From contig JAQVPY010000003.1 in assembly GCA_028701815.1 (NCBI GenBank), forward strand, positions 1 to 27,729: a stretch of 27,729 bases of DNA. The letters are read 5' to 3'. Every line of letters starts with the position of its first letter. The stretch's first letter is position 1. The notes under the pieces are model-generated. The model ran no database searches. It was not told the DNA's origin and saw nothing but the letters and a program-made list of their open reading frames with translations. This document shows positions 7,644-15,398 of this stretch, one piece after another. A program made the translations under genes and the position numbers. The DNA comes from Bacteroidales bacterium (lineage in GTDB: Bacteria; Bacteroidota; Bacteroidia; Bacteroidales; BM520).

Positions 7644-8013
7644 GGTCAGAATTTATATTATCCATTCCAAATAATTCGATTATTTTCCGGCAACTGACAA
7701 CTTACTAAGTATGCGGGCTCCGGATGTCTTCAAGAGCAAAAATATAAAACAAATTCAATAAGGCAAAATTTATCTGTGATTTTTCCAATTAAGCAGAAGC
7801 ACCATATTGCGACAAGGCTTCTATATCTTTCCGGACTATCTAAATAATTTGGATTGTTTTTCCCCTGAGTAATCAAATTTATAAGCCTTCATACCACACG
7901 GGCTTTATACGGCATCATTCCGGAAACGATGGGAAAGCTCTGTTAGTCCCGATCTACCTATATCTGTTTTACAACGACGAGCAAGATTTGTAAGAACTTC
8001 GAGAATAGATTCT
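7644..8013. other. 370-bp gap: glycosyltransferase promoter and possible coding debris
   Basis: No intact gene is seen. The left part holds the promoter at 7737-7767 and the leader of the glycosyltransferase gene. The right part (7789-8013, minus strand) translates into short, protein-like pieces in two frames. One reads AYKFDYSGEKQSKLF; a different frame then reads VRKDIEALSQYGASA and stops at 7789-7791. Together they look like the end of a decayed small gene, but I cannot name a family and chance is possible. Confidence 0.35.
7737..7767 (-). promoter_or_regulatory. Full Bacteroidota-type promoter of the glycosyltransferase gene
   Basis: Read on the minus strand, TTTG (7764-7767) is followed after exactly 19 nt by TATTTTTG (7737-7744). 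This matches the TTTG-N19-TAnnTTTG housekeeping promoter arrangement of Bacteroidota. It is the only promoter in the window where both elements have the right spacing. Confidence 0.65.
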
Positions 8014-8520
8014 TTATCGTAACAAGCGCCACCACACAGTCTCTCTTCTGCTGTATTCAAAAAAGCCCAAACGTTGTAAAATTCGTTGTGAGGCGTAACC
8101 GTCCAAATCAGTCTCTGCAATGACACTCTTTACGCCAGGCTGCGACAATGCCCACTGACACATAGCCTCCGCCGCTTCAGTCATATACCCCTGATGTTCG
8201 AATTCTTTGCCGATTCCGTAACCGAGTTCCACTTCTCCGACATGGTTCGGTACATCTTTGAAATCCGCAGAGCCAATGACTATCCTGTCGCTTTTACGAA
8301 TGATGAGCCAGAAAGTATGCCAAAGATAGTTGTCGGGGTCATTTTCGGTGATAGCAAGTTGCTCCTTCACGATTTCATAGAAAAACCCTTGCATTGGCTC
8401 GGCTTTATAGGTGGAATTGAGTGTATTTTCGACACTTCCCAAGTCTAGCAGAAAGCGCCGAAGTAAATCGGGTTTTAAGGGGACAATTTCCAATCGGGAT
8501 GTCGTCAAATTATCATTCAT
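8014..8520 (-). CDS. GNAT-family N-acetyltransferase (RimJ/RimL type)
   Basis: A 168-residue protein matching the RimJ/RimL-like GNAT group. It starts with TSRLEIVPL, the usual first strand. It has GSADFKDVPNHVGEVELGYGI for the central strands, then the acetyl-CoA pyrophosphate-loop region EFEHQGYMTEAAEAMCQWAL and the closing ETDLDGYASQRILQRLGFFE. It would transfer an acetyl group from acetyl-CoA to a protein N-terminus, antibiotic or small amine; the acceptor is unknown. It lies 58 bp downstream of the uracil-DNA-glycosylase-like gene on the same strand, so it may be the last gene of the run that begins at 12871. No promoter of its own was seen. Confidence 0.9.
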   Translation of the reverse strand: MNDNLTTSRLEIVPLKPDLLRRFLLDLGSVENTLNSTYKAEPMQGFFYEIVKEQLAITENDPDNYLWHTFWLIIRKSDRIVIGSADFKDVPNHVGEVELGYGIGKEFEHQGYMTEAAEAMCQWALSQPGVKSVIAETDLDGYASQRILQRLGFFEYSRRETVWWRLLR

Positions 8521-8578
8521 GAATTTTATTATTTAACTATATTTCCAACACCTAAATAGAACAATGATTAACCTCCAT

Positions 8579-9145
8579 TTACAGCAGAATGTCTTCAAAC
8601 ATCCCTTTATACACTTTTGCCTTGTCTTCCAACCTCATCGGATAGGCTCTTGATGACGACGGCATCCGGTAAAACCTCAGTTCTCTCGGAAAGTGTAGTT
8701 CCACAAAAGTCCCCGGCTTTGGAATATCGCAATGGAAAGTCTCCGAGAGAGTAGCAGAAGCCTTCTCGCCTGTAGTCACAATAGCATAACAATCAGGTAT
8801 TTGTTCGAGCAAAGCATTAATATCTGTTTGTTCCACTATTTCAAGAAATTTATCCGAAGCATTATTTTTCTGCCGTATCACAGCCGAAGCGGTATCAAAA
8901 ATGGCGATGCCGTAATCATTGCAAAACTTGATAATAGCATCTCCATCGAATTTTTTTTCATAAAGAATACAAAACTTATCTTTATCATTAAAAAAGATCA
9001 GTCCCATAATCCGCCACATGTCATTAATATAATTAGGATAGAAAAAGTTGATACACCATCTCTGTTTCGGTGGCGGGAAGCTGCCAAGCATCAAGATTTT
9101 TGCATTGTGTGGTAAAAACGGGGTAAGGGGGTGGGGTTCTATCAT
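8579..9145 (-). CDS. Uracil-DNA-glycosylase-superfamily protein (deoxyinosine-glycosylase-like)
   Basis: A 188-residue protein with the fold signature of the UDG superfamily. Motif 1 is ILMLGSFPPPKQR (17-29), followed by NFFYPNYINDMWRIMGLIF, which resembles the YY-x-x-PxNxFW segment. Motif 2 is RMPSSSRAYP at 160-169, near the C-terminus. This arrangement resembles the hypoxanthine/uracil glycosylase-like proteins annotated as DNA-deoxyinosine glycosylase or 'uracil-DNA glycosylase family'. Those enzymes remove deaminated bases to start base-excision repair. Substrate specificity cannot be set from sequence. It lies 6 bp downstream of the PPOX-type gene, so co-transcription is very likely. Confidence 0.8.
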   Translation of the reverse strand: MIEPHPLTPFLPHNAKILMLGSFPPPKQRWCINFFYPNYINDMWRIMGLIFFNDKDKFCILYEKKFDGDAIIKFCNDYGIAIFDTASAVIRQKNNASDKFLEIVEQTDINALLEQIPDCYAIVTTGEKASATLSETFHCDIPKPGTFVELHFPRELRFYRMPSSSRAYPMRLEDKAKVYKGMFEDILL

Positions 9146-9151
9146 TTCGCA

Positions 9152-9556
9152 TTATATCTTCTCCGTAGCAAAATCCTCACCTATACAAAAAGTTCCTTCG
9201 TGAGGCGTAAATTTCAGCAATGTGTATTCAGGATCATCCACTCCTTGCGGAAAATGGTTAAACAGCCAGTCCTGCCACATTGCAGCTTTTTCGGCGCGGT
9301 CTTCCACAAGTTGTACTGTGCCGATAAGAGTAACGCTGCCGCCGATTTTGAAACAGCTGATACTTGCTCTCGGATTTTGCATAAATTGTCTTACTTTATT
9401 GCCACTCGTGCCGGTAGCGACATACACTGTCCAGTCGCGATTGGCCAATTTAGCCACAGCGCATGCCCGCGGGTAACCGTCTTCGGTGATGGAAACGATG
9501 GTAATAAACTGGCTGCAATTAAGTAAGTCGAGAGCTTTATGTTGAATGTTTGTCAT
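9152..9556 (-). CDS. Pyridoxamine-5'-phosphate-oxidase-like (PPOX) flavoprotein
   Basis: A 134-residue protein with the split-barrel FMN-binding pattern of the PPOX superfamily. The early strand FITIVSITEDGYPRACAVAKL is followed by VYVATGTSGNKVRQFMQNPRAS, whose Ser/Lys cluster contacts the FMN phosphate in relatives, and by GSVTLIGTVQLVEDRAEKAAMW. It is shorter than true PdxH (about 210 residues) and lacks its C-terminal signature. A general FMN- or F420-type reductase or stress protein is therefore more likely than vitamin B6 synthesis. It is packed between the alpha/beta hydrolase (11 bp upstream) and the UDG-like gene (6 bp downstream). Confidence 0.88.
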   Translation of the reverse strand: MTNIQHKALDLLNCSQFITIVSITEDGYPRACAVAKLANRDWTVYVATGTSGNKVRQFMQNPRASISCFKIGGSVTLIGTVQLVEDRAEKAAMWQDWLFNHFPQGVDDPEYTLLKFTPHEGTFCIGEDFATEKI

Positions 9557-9567
9557 AATATTAAATT

Positions 9568-10500
9568 TTATTTCTCTATAAACGCCTCCACCATCTCATT
9601 AAACATCTCCGGCTGTTCCATCATGATAAAATGTCCGATGGTGTCTAATTCGCGGTACTCCATATCGGAGTATAAGCCACTCATTATCTGCTCATATTCA
9701 GGCGGTATCTCAGAATTTTTGGAAGCAATGACTAATGTCGGAATGTTAATTTTACCGTTTATCCAATATTTCTCGTCGATGAGGTTTTTCATAGTGCTGT
9801 AAGCGATGTATTTTGGCGTTTCTGGCATCGTTGAAATAGCATAATCTTTCACATACTGAGGTGTTTGCGCAGTACATAGCGATTCCACAAATCCTTCGAT
9901 TACAGGTTGCAGCGTATCGGTATTAAACGTTTCTGAAAAAGCATTATAAGCCGCCATCATCATCGAGTCGGCAGGATAGAAACAGTAAACGCCGTCCACA
10001 TCCACAAATTTTGACACCATTTCGGGATATATAAATGCCACCTGTCTGCACACCGGTGTCCCGAGGCTGTGACCGATAAATATACATGGTGGGCGTGACA
10101 TTTTTTTATTGGCCGGTGTCTGCTGTAACGACACCGTCTCAACATCACGTTCTGCATACTCCATTTCAACATCTATCACCGTCTTCACTGCGTCAGCGAA
10201 AAGATCAAGGGTATATTCCGTATGAGGTTTGTCGCTATTGCCGTAGCCGGGCAGATCGATAAACAGCAGTTTGGCCTTATCTTTAAAATATGTAAATTGT
10301 TCTTGCCAGCAGTTCATGTTGCAGCCGAAACCGTGAACGAAAACAAGGCATTCATCTCCTTTGCCATACGTTTTATAATGGATCATTATGCTGTCCATTG
10401 CAACATATTTAGAAGGAACTTCCTCTAATGTTTCAGGGCCTGAACAGGAAAGAAGAATAACTGCGACGAAAATGCCTAAAAAACATTTAATGTTGTTCAT
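9568..10500 (-). CDS. Alpha/beta-hydrolase lipoprotein
   Basis: A 310-residue lipoprotein: signal peptide, lipobox VILLSC with Cys19, then an alpha/beta-hydrolase domain. The oxyanion-hole loop HGFG is at 56-59, LPGYGNSDKP at 84-92, the nucleophile elbow GHSLG puts Ser145 in place, and the catalytic His is H290 in IGHFIMMEQPEMF. The usual acidic residue after strand 6 is not a plain Asp: the segment reads ASKNSEIP (259-266), leaving Glu264 as the candidate. An extra loop of about 20 residues (115-135) precedes the nucleophile strand. It probably acts as a membrane-tethered esterase or lipase-like enzyme in the periplasm or at the outer membrane. It sits 27 bp downstream of ftsH and 11 bp upstream of the PPOX gene. 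Confidence 0.88.
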   Translation of the reverse strand: MNNIKCFLGIFVAVILLSCSGPETLEEVPSKYVAMDSIMIHYKTYGKGDECLVFVHGFGCNMNCWQEQFTYFKDKAKLLFIDLPGYGNSDKPHTEYTLDLFADAVKTVIDVEMEYAERDVETVSLQQTPANKKMSRPPCIFIGHSLGTPVCRQVAFIYPEMVSKFVDVDGVYCFYPADSMMMAAYNAFSETFNTDTLQPVIEGFVESLCTAQTPQYVKDYAISTMPETPKYIAYSTMKNLIDEKYWINGKINIPTLVIASKNSEIPPEYEQIMSGLYSDMEYRELDTIGHFIMMEQPEMFNEMVEAFIEK

Positions 10501-10527
10501 GGTGGGATTAATTAATATTTCAATTGA

Positions 10528-12384
10528 TTATTTCATATTAATTATCTCCATAAACTCTTCGCCGGTGATTGTTTCTTTCTTAATCAGATACTCAGCAGCA
10601 GCATCCATCTCTTTTTTATGCTCGGAAATGATTTTCTTTGCCTTCTCATGAGCGTCACGAATGATTTGCATAACTTCATTATCAACTTCAGCAGCCGTGC
10701 CGGAAGAGCAGGTTGCAGAAGTATCATCGCCGAGATAACGATTATTGACAGTTTCGAGTTGCATCATGTCATATTTATCGCTCATTCCGTATTGGGTAAT
10801 CATAGCTCTTGCAAGGCGTGTCGCCTGTTCGATGTCGTTAGACGCACCGGTAGTTTCCACATTACACATTATCTCCTCAGCAGAACGTCCGCCGGTAAGG
10901 GTAGCTATTCTGTTGAGCATTTCCTGTTTACTCATAAGATATTTCTCGCCTGAATCAACTTGCATGGTATATCCTAATGCGCCGGAAGTCCTCGGGATAA
11001 TTGTAATTTTCTGGACCGGTGCGGAGTGGGTCTGCATCGCAGCGACCATAGCGTGGCCTATTTCGTGATAGGAGATGATCTTTCTCTCTTCAGGTGAAAT
11101 AACGGAACCTTTTTTCTGTCCTCCGGCCATCACTGTTTCTATACTTTCTTCGATATCGGAAGTAGAGACCACATCTTTATTCAAACGAACGGCACGCAGG
11201 GCGGCTTCATTAACAAAGTTAGCTATGTCGGCGCCGGAACTTCCTACTGTAAGACGACCAACGAGGTCAAGGTTGATATCCTCATGTTGGACATTTTTCA
11301 GGTGAACTTGGAATATGGCCTTACGCCCTTCAAGGTCAGGAAGTTCCATCTGAATTCTTCTATCAAAACGACCAGGACGCAAGAGAGCTTTGTCAAGACT
11401 GTCAGGCTGATTAGTAGCGCCGAGGATCACAACGCCCTTGCTGCCATCAAAACCGTCCATTTCTGTAAGCAACTGATTTAATGTTTGTTCGCGTTCATCA
11501 TTACCCCCATAGAGATTATCACGTCTTTTTCCGATAGCATCAATTTCATCAATAAAGATAATACATGGTGCTTTTTCGTTTGCCTGTTTAAAGAGATCGC
11601 GTACCTTAGCAGCGCCCATACCGACGAACATCTGGACAAATTCGGAACCGCTTATTGCAAAAAAAGGCACTTTTGCCTCACCTGCCACGGCACGTGCGAT
11701 CAGGGTTTTCCCGGTACCCGGAGGACCGACCAATAAAGCGCCCTTGGGCAAAGTAGCGCCTATACGAGTATATTTCTTCGGGTTATGAAGAAAATCCACA
11801 AGTTCCATGAGTTCATCCTTGGCTTCATCTTGCCCGGCCACGTCAGCGAAGGTAGTATCAATCTGCGAATCGGCGTATATCTTAGCATCGCTCTTGCCAA
11901 ATGAAAGAAAGTTCCCTTTATCGCCACCGCCGCCCATCATCTTCTTCTGAGCATACATCCATATTAAGTAAAAGAATACTCCGGGTAATATCCACCAAAG
12001 GAAGAAATTAAGAACAGGGGAATTTTGCTTAGGGATGGTTTTATCAAAAGCTATTTTACCACTTTCATTAGGGCTGTCGGCTTTAGTCAGATTTTCAACA
12101 AGAAGCGGGTCATTCATATCACCGGTCTGATAAAACACCGTATCGTTATCCTTCAAAGCGGTAAAATAGACATAATCATCCTTCAGTTCTACCTGCAGGA
12201 CCTTGCCTTCATTGACACATTGCATAAAAGTGCCATAGTCAGTCTTAATAATCTTATGTTGATTTATGAAAGGAAATAACAGTCCGTTTAACAAGATGAG
12301 GACAATAATAATCCAAAAGAACCCCAACATCAAATTGCTATTGTTTAGCTTTTTAGGGGCGTCATTTTTATCGTTTTTATTCAT
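10528..12384 (-). CDS. ftsH: ATP-dependent zinc metalloprotease FtsH
   Basis: A 618-residue membrane-anchored AAA+ protease, normal length for the family. Membrane segments are at about 18-40 and 124-145, flanking a periplasmic domain. Walker A GPPGTGKT is at 220-227, the pore loop FVGMG at 253-257, Walker B IIFIDEID at 275-282, and the second-region-of-homology sequence ATNQPDSLDKALLRPGRFDR at 323-342 with its arginine fingers. The zinc site is HEIGH at 440-444 (the usual form is HEAGH) and Asp517 in GASNDIEQAT. FtsH degrades misassembled membrane proteins and short-lived regulators. It follows the MGMT-like gene by 7 bp and leads into the lipoprotein hydrolase, so it appears to sit second in an operon. 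Confidence 0.97.
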   Translation of the reverse strand: MNKNDKNDAPKKLNNSNLMLGFFWIIIVLILLNGLLFPFINQHKIIKTDYGTFMQCVNEGKVLQVELKDDYVYFTALKDNDTVFYQTGDMNDPLLVENLTKADSPNESGKIAFDKTIPKQNSPVLNFFLWWILPGVFFYLIWMYAQKKMMGGGGDKGNFLSFGKSDAKIYADSQIDTTFADVAGQDEAKDELMELVDFLHNPKKYTRIGATLPKGALLVGPPGTGKTLIARAVAGEAKVPFFAISGSEFVQMFVGMGAAKVRDLFKQANEKAPCIIFIDEIDAIGKRRDNLYGGNDEREQTLNQLLTEMDGFDGSKGVVILGATNQPDSLDKALLRPGRFDRRIQMELPDLEGRKAIFQVHLKNVQHEDINLDLVGRLTVGSSGADIANFVNEAALRAVRLNKDVVSTSDIEESIETVMAGGQKKGSVISPEERKIISYHEIGHAMVAAMQTHSAPVQKITIIPRTSGALGYTMQVDSGEKYLMSKQEMLNRIATLTGGRSAEEIMCNVETTGASNDIEQATRLARAMITQYGMSDKYDMMQLETVNNRYLGDDTSATCSSGTAAEVDNEVMQIIRDAHEKAKKIISEHKKEMDAAAEYLIKKETITGEEFMEIINMK

Positions 12385-12391
12385 ATAATTT

Positions 12392-12871
12392 TTATTTTAG
12401 TTCAAAAATATCCTTCTCGAAATCCTTAACAAAATATCTTTTATTTGTTTTTCCTTTTTCAATTATGATATGACCTTCTTTTTCCAATTTTTTCTTTTGC
12501 AGATCGAATGCTTCAGGGTATTTCGGGTTGAGTTCGCCTCCGGATTTGAGAGTTCTCCAGAAGGGAGTCTCGTCGGTTTCTCTCTGATAGCTTGCCCACG
12601 CAGCAATCTGAACGAAAATACCGCATGTCAGGGGACAGCATAAATCAACTTTATAGTCAGCTGCAATTTTTTTTCTTAACTCATTAGTAGTTATCAGTTT
12701 CCCTTCAGGAACAGTCTTCATATACTTGTCATAGTCAAGAGGAGGAGCAATTACTAATGTCTTGCCGCCCCATTTCTGTATTCCTTTTTCATCTTTAATT
12801 TCCGTGATTTTAGGCATATCCTTGCTGTTCTTCAGCATTGCATTAAAATCCCTTTTGTCTTCGGTTGCCAT
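12392..12871 (-). CDS. MGMT-family-like protein lacking the alkyltransferase active site
   Basis: A 159-residue basic protein. Its central motifs WGGKTLVIAPPLDYDKYM, GKLITTNELRKKIAADYKVD, CCPLTCGIFVQIAAWASY and PFWRTLKSGGELNPKYPEAF match proteins annotated in Bacteroidota as 'MGMT family'. In that family these segments form the winged-helix DNA-binding part of O6-alkylguanine alkyltransferases. The PCHRV active-site motif is absent, so it is not expected to be an alkyl-transfer enzyme. It may be an alkyltransferase-like damage-recognition protein, or simply a DNA-binding protein; this is inference. It lies 7 bp upstream of ftsH. No TAnnTTTG box was found in the 137 bp before its start. Confidence 0.78.
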   Translation of the reverse strand: MATEDKRDFNAMLKNSKDMPKITEIKDEKGIQKWGGKTLVIAPPLDYDKYMKTVPEGKLITTNELRKKIAADYKVDLCCPLTCGIFVQIAAWASYQRETDETPFWRTLKSGGELNPKYPEAFDLQKKKLEKEGHIIIEKGKTNKRYFVKDFEKDIFELK

Positions 12872-12962
12872 AATTATATTTATGATTTTGATTTTCGATT
12901 TTCGTATTTATGATATTTCTTTTATTTCTTTTCATTATTATTTTCACTTAGTGTTTTATTCT

Positions 12963-12993
12963 GGATTGCTTCGCCTTCGGCTCGCAATGACGG
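12963..12993. repeat. Palindromic interspersed-repeat-like unit
   Basis: The segment begins GGATTGCTTCGCC, has a TTCG centre, and ends GCTCGCAATGACGG. It folds as an imperfect hairpin (ATTGC..CG against CG..GCAAT). The pair GCGAAGCAATCC and CGTCATTGCGAGC resembles a short palindromic unit seen scattered in many bacterial genomes (established in general, recalled rather than searched). It is followed by the near-repeat CATTGTCCATTATCCATTA, which overlaps the end of the EFR1-type gene at about 13000-13018. No other copy was seen in this window. Confidence 0.5.
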
Positions 12994-13008
12994 AGTGGTC
13001 ATTGTCCA

Positions 13009-13782
13009 TTATCCATTACATTTAAAGTAGTATCTTCCTTTTTTCGGGGTGATTTTACCGTATTCTATAGCGCGTTGAGGGCAGCGATTGATGCAGGCGA
13101 GACATTGAACGCATTTCTCGCTCCAGGCGGGACTACCGTCCTTAATAGTGATGTTATTCATAGGACAGAGTTTTGCACACAGTCCGCAATGATTGCATGC
13201 TTCCGTAGCATAAAACTTTGTCTTATAAGTATATTTAATAAAAGAAGGATAGATCAGTCTCGACTTTATCCACGGCAGCGACCCTTTACTATAAAGCGTT
13301 TTGTCCTGTCTATTTTCGAGTATTGCCTTTACAATCAGATCCACCCGCGCCTCAGCATGGGCTATTTTGTCATCTGCCACCTCATCTCTGTCGACATCAA
13401 ATCCGGGGATTACGATGTAGCAATTAGGCATTTGGACAGTATGGCACGATGCTAAATGCAAATTGTTTTCCTCCAATTTCTTCTTAAGCATCTTATCCAT
13501 CAGTCCCGCATTATCACCGCAAGTTGCAACCGCATAGACTTCTTTCTCCGTGGCACCCGTCAGTTTCAGCCGTTCAATAAAAAGCCGTATCGGTGTCGGC
13601 AGTCCCCACGAATAAACAGGGAAGACCAGCACAATGCGTTCACCTTCTTTGACGTCAAAATCATACGAAGGAATTTCACTTTTCAGTAGTTCATTAATAG
13701 AGACTAAGCGTTCATCAAGTTTTTGGCTCAACAGTTCTGCTATCCACTTCGAATTTCCCGTACCTGTAAAATAAAATATCAT
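13009..13782 (-). CDS. EFR1-type flavodoxin/ferredoxin electron-transfer protein
   Basis: A 257-residue protein. The N-terminal flavodoxin-like domain has the FMN phosphate loop IFYFTGTGNSKW at residues 2-13. The C-terminal domain binds two [4Fe-4S] clusters: Cys196, 199, 202 and 206 in ACNHCGLCAKLCP, and Cys224, 227, 230 and 234 in KCVQCLACINRCP. All eight ligands are present. This is the fusion annotated as EFR1-family 'ferrodoxin', a cytoplasmic electron-transfer protein of anaerobes whose partners are mostly unknown. It has a -7 box at 13819-13826. The next gene downstream (MGMT-like) starts 137 bp on, after the repeat unit at 12963-12993, so co-transcription is uncertain. Confidence 0.92.
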   Translation of the reverse strand: MIFYFTGTGNSKWIAELLSQKLDERLVSINELLKSEIPSYDFDVKEGERIVLVFPVYSWGLPTPIRLFIERLKLTGATEKEVYAVATCGDNAGLMDKMLKKKLEENNLHLASCHTVQMPNCYIVIPGFDVDRDEVADDKIAHAEARVDLIVKAILENRQDKTLYSKGSLPWIKSRLIYPSFIKYTYKTKFYATEACNHCGLCAKLCPMNNITIKDGSPAWSEKCVQCLACINRCPQRAIEYGKITPKKGRYYFKCNG

Positions 13783-13818
13783 CTTTTTATCAGATTATTT
13801 TTTCTCTTTCTAATCTTG

Positions 13819-13826
13819 CAAATTTA
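13819..13826 (-). promoter_or_regulatory. -7 box of the EFR1-type gene
   Basis: TAAATTTG on the minus strand, matching TAnnTTTG, 36 nt before the start at 13782. It lies in the gap after the lipoprotein gene that ends at 13838. No -33 element was found at the normal spacing. Confidence 0.4.
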
Positions 13827-13837
13827 AATAAAGATTT

Positions 13838-14398
13838 TTAATCTTCATCTACAACTTCATATTTCTTGCAAACAATTGTCACAATTGAGACATAGCCTTT
13901 CCCTTGCTCTGTGAGTACATTACGTAAAGTCCGAGCGCATTTTTTCGATATGGTATCAGCTTCTCCCGACCTAATTAACCCATTAATCCACGCAGTATCT
14001 TTACATGGCGTTTCATCCAGATGGCATAGGACAGCTTTCTCGGCCTCTTTTTCATTGATATATTGCGGTGTTAAACGTGTTTCTTGAACTATTCCGGAAA
14101 CTTTAATTCTCTTTTTATTAATAGAAGGGTCAAATCTCGCTGTGTCGGCGGGGACAATAACCATTACCCTGCCATTGTCGCTCTTCAGCTTCATCTTCAT
14201 CCCATCGACACCGCATACATGGGAGATATATCCTTCTGTTTGGACTTCCTTTCCGACAAAATCATCTACATTGACAACGAGGCTGTCTGCGGACACAAAG
14301 GCCACTTCTTCGACCGTAGAGGTACGGGTATTACAATTTGTCATTAATATTCCGCAAAATATTGCCGGAATAAGACTTATAATCCATTTTTTTACCAT
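13838..14398 (-). CDS. Lipoprotein with an OB-fold-like (DUF4920-type) domain
   Basis: The open frame extends upstream to 14461, but the ATG at 14398 starts a proper lipoprotein signal peptide (KKWIISLIPAIFCGIL) with a lipobox-like LMTNC ending at Cys22; this gives 186 residues. Residues about 38-110 (VNVDDFVGKEVQTEGYISHV, then MKMKLKSDNGRVMVIVPAD and KKRIKVSGIVQETRLT) form the short beta pattern of periplasmic OB-fold proteins of the DUF4920/tRNA_anti-like kind. The remaining 70 residues contain several cysteines and no known motif. Role unknown, probably in the periplasm. It is on the same strand as the EFR1-type gene and ends 55 bp before it. No clear promoter was found. Confidence 0.75.
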   Translation of the reverse strand: MVKKWIISLIPAIFCGILMTNCNTRTSTVEEVAFVSADSLVVNVDDFVGKEVQTEGYISHVCGVDGMKMKLKSDNGRVMVIVPADTARFDPSINKKRIKVSGIVQETRLTPQYINEKEAEKAVLCHLDETPCKDTAWINGLIRSGEADTISKKCARTLRNVLTEQGKGYVSIVTIVCKKYEVVDED

Positions 14399-14550
14399 AA
14401 TAACTATTTTTTTAATATTAAAAACATAAAGACAACCCGGAGCCATAAGTAGTAAGACCAAAATTTATTTAAAAAGCCGTTGCGTTACTCAAGTCCGAAT
14501 TAATAATTTTAATAGATTTTTTCCTCCAAATTGCCGGAACTTTCCTACAG

Positions 14551-15336
14551 TTATCCTAATGCGACATCTAAAATCATCATAAGTACAAAACCGAACATTA
14601 AGCCCCAGATGCCAATATGCGAGTCATCGTCGAATTTAATATCGGGGATAAGGTCTTCGGCAACTACAAAGATCATGGCGCCTGCTGAAAAAGCGAGCAG
14701 CCACGGCTGCAGGACTTCTATATATGAAGCGAGGAAGAAACCCAGGACAGCGCATACAGGTTCGACTGCGCCGCTACCCATTCCAAAGAGAAACGCCTTC
14801 CGGGAATTTCCGACGGCCTGTTTCATTGGGAGAGATACGGCGGCTCCTTCAGGGAAGTTCTGTATGCCTATACCAAGAGCGAGCCCAAGAGCGGAAATTA
14901 AGGCGGCATCTGTTCCGAGGGAAGCGGCGGCACCAAAGGCGAAGCCTACAGAAAGTCCCTCAGGAATATTGTGTATGGTGATGGCTAAAAATAATTTCGT
15001 TGACTTTTTCAAGGAGCTGTGCATTCCTTCCTCATGTTGTGTCCCTTGATGAAAGTGCGGCACAATTTTATCGATAAGAACTAAAAACAAGCCACCAAGC
15101 AGAAAGCCTATTGCTGCCGGCACAAAACTCCATTTCCCCCATCCGGCGGACTGTTCCATGGCCGGGATAAGCAGCGACCATATTGAAGCCGCAATCATAA
15201 TTCCGGAAGCAAAGCCAAGAAATATGGAATTTGTTTTTTGCGAAATGTTTTTAAAAAAGAACACAAGAGATGCGCCCAATGTCGTCATCAAAAAGATGAA
15301 ACATATACCTAAAACCGTCATCGTCGTATGCGACAT
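14551..15336 (-). CDS. ZIP-family divalent metal transporter
   Basis: A 261-residue inner-membrane protein with about eight hydrophobic segments. The metal-binding helix motifs of the ZIP family are both present: HNIPEG at 122-127 and QNFPEG at 159-164. A histidine-rich loop PHFHQGTQHEEGMH (93-106) lies between membrane helices 3 and 4, as is typical. The length fits bacterial ZupT/GufA-type carriers, which import zinc, iron or manganese. It is preceded by a strong Shine-Dalgarno sequence, rare in this window, and a -7 box at 15399-15406. No metalloregulator is adjacent. Confidence 0.92.
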   Translation of the reverse strand: MSHTTMTVLGICFIFLMTTLGASLVFFFKNISQKTNSIFLGFASGIMIAASIWSLLIPAMEQSAGWGKWSFVPAAIGFLLGGLFLVLIDKIVPHFHQGTQHEEGMHSSLKKSTKLFLAITIHNIPEGLSVGFAFGAAASLGTDAALISALGLALGIGIQNFPEGAAVSLPMKQAVGNSRKAFLFGMGSGAVEPVCAVLGFFLASYIEVLQPWLLAFSAGAMIFVVAEDLIPDIKFDDDSHIGIWGLMFGFVLMMILDVALG

Positions 15337-15340
15337 AAAA

Positions 15341-15347
15341 CCTCCTT
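15341..15347 (-). promoter_or_regulatory. Strong Shine-Dalgarno site of the ZIP gene
   Basis: AAGGAGG on the minus strand, 4 nt before the ATG, is a full match to the anti-Shine-Dalgarno. Bacteroidota genes usually lack this, and none of the other starts I checked here has it. Confidence 0.7.
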
Positions 15348-15398
15348 AAAAAAATAAAACACGAAGCCTCGCCATAGCAAAGCAACTTAAAACTTCAG

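Noticed and set aside
7905..8126. Open frame overlapping the GNAT gene on the same strand
   Set aside because: Most of it is a second frame of a clear acetyltransferase gene. Only its downstream part is outside, and I treat that as possible debris, not a gene.
10618..12279. Several plus-strand open frames antisense to ftsH
   Set aside because: They lie wholly inside a well-supported ftsH gene, have no recognisable motif, and are expected as shadows of a long coding region.
12392..12871. Active O6-methylguanine-DNA methyltransferase
   Set aside because: The PCHRV active-site motif is missing, although the winged-helix-like segments match the MGMT family.
13983..14550. A tRNA or riboswitch in the AT-rich gap upstream of the lipoprotein and downstream of the ZIP gene
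   Set aside because: No cloverleaf arms, CCA-end pattern or recognised aptamer motif was found in 14399-14550.
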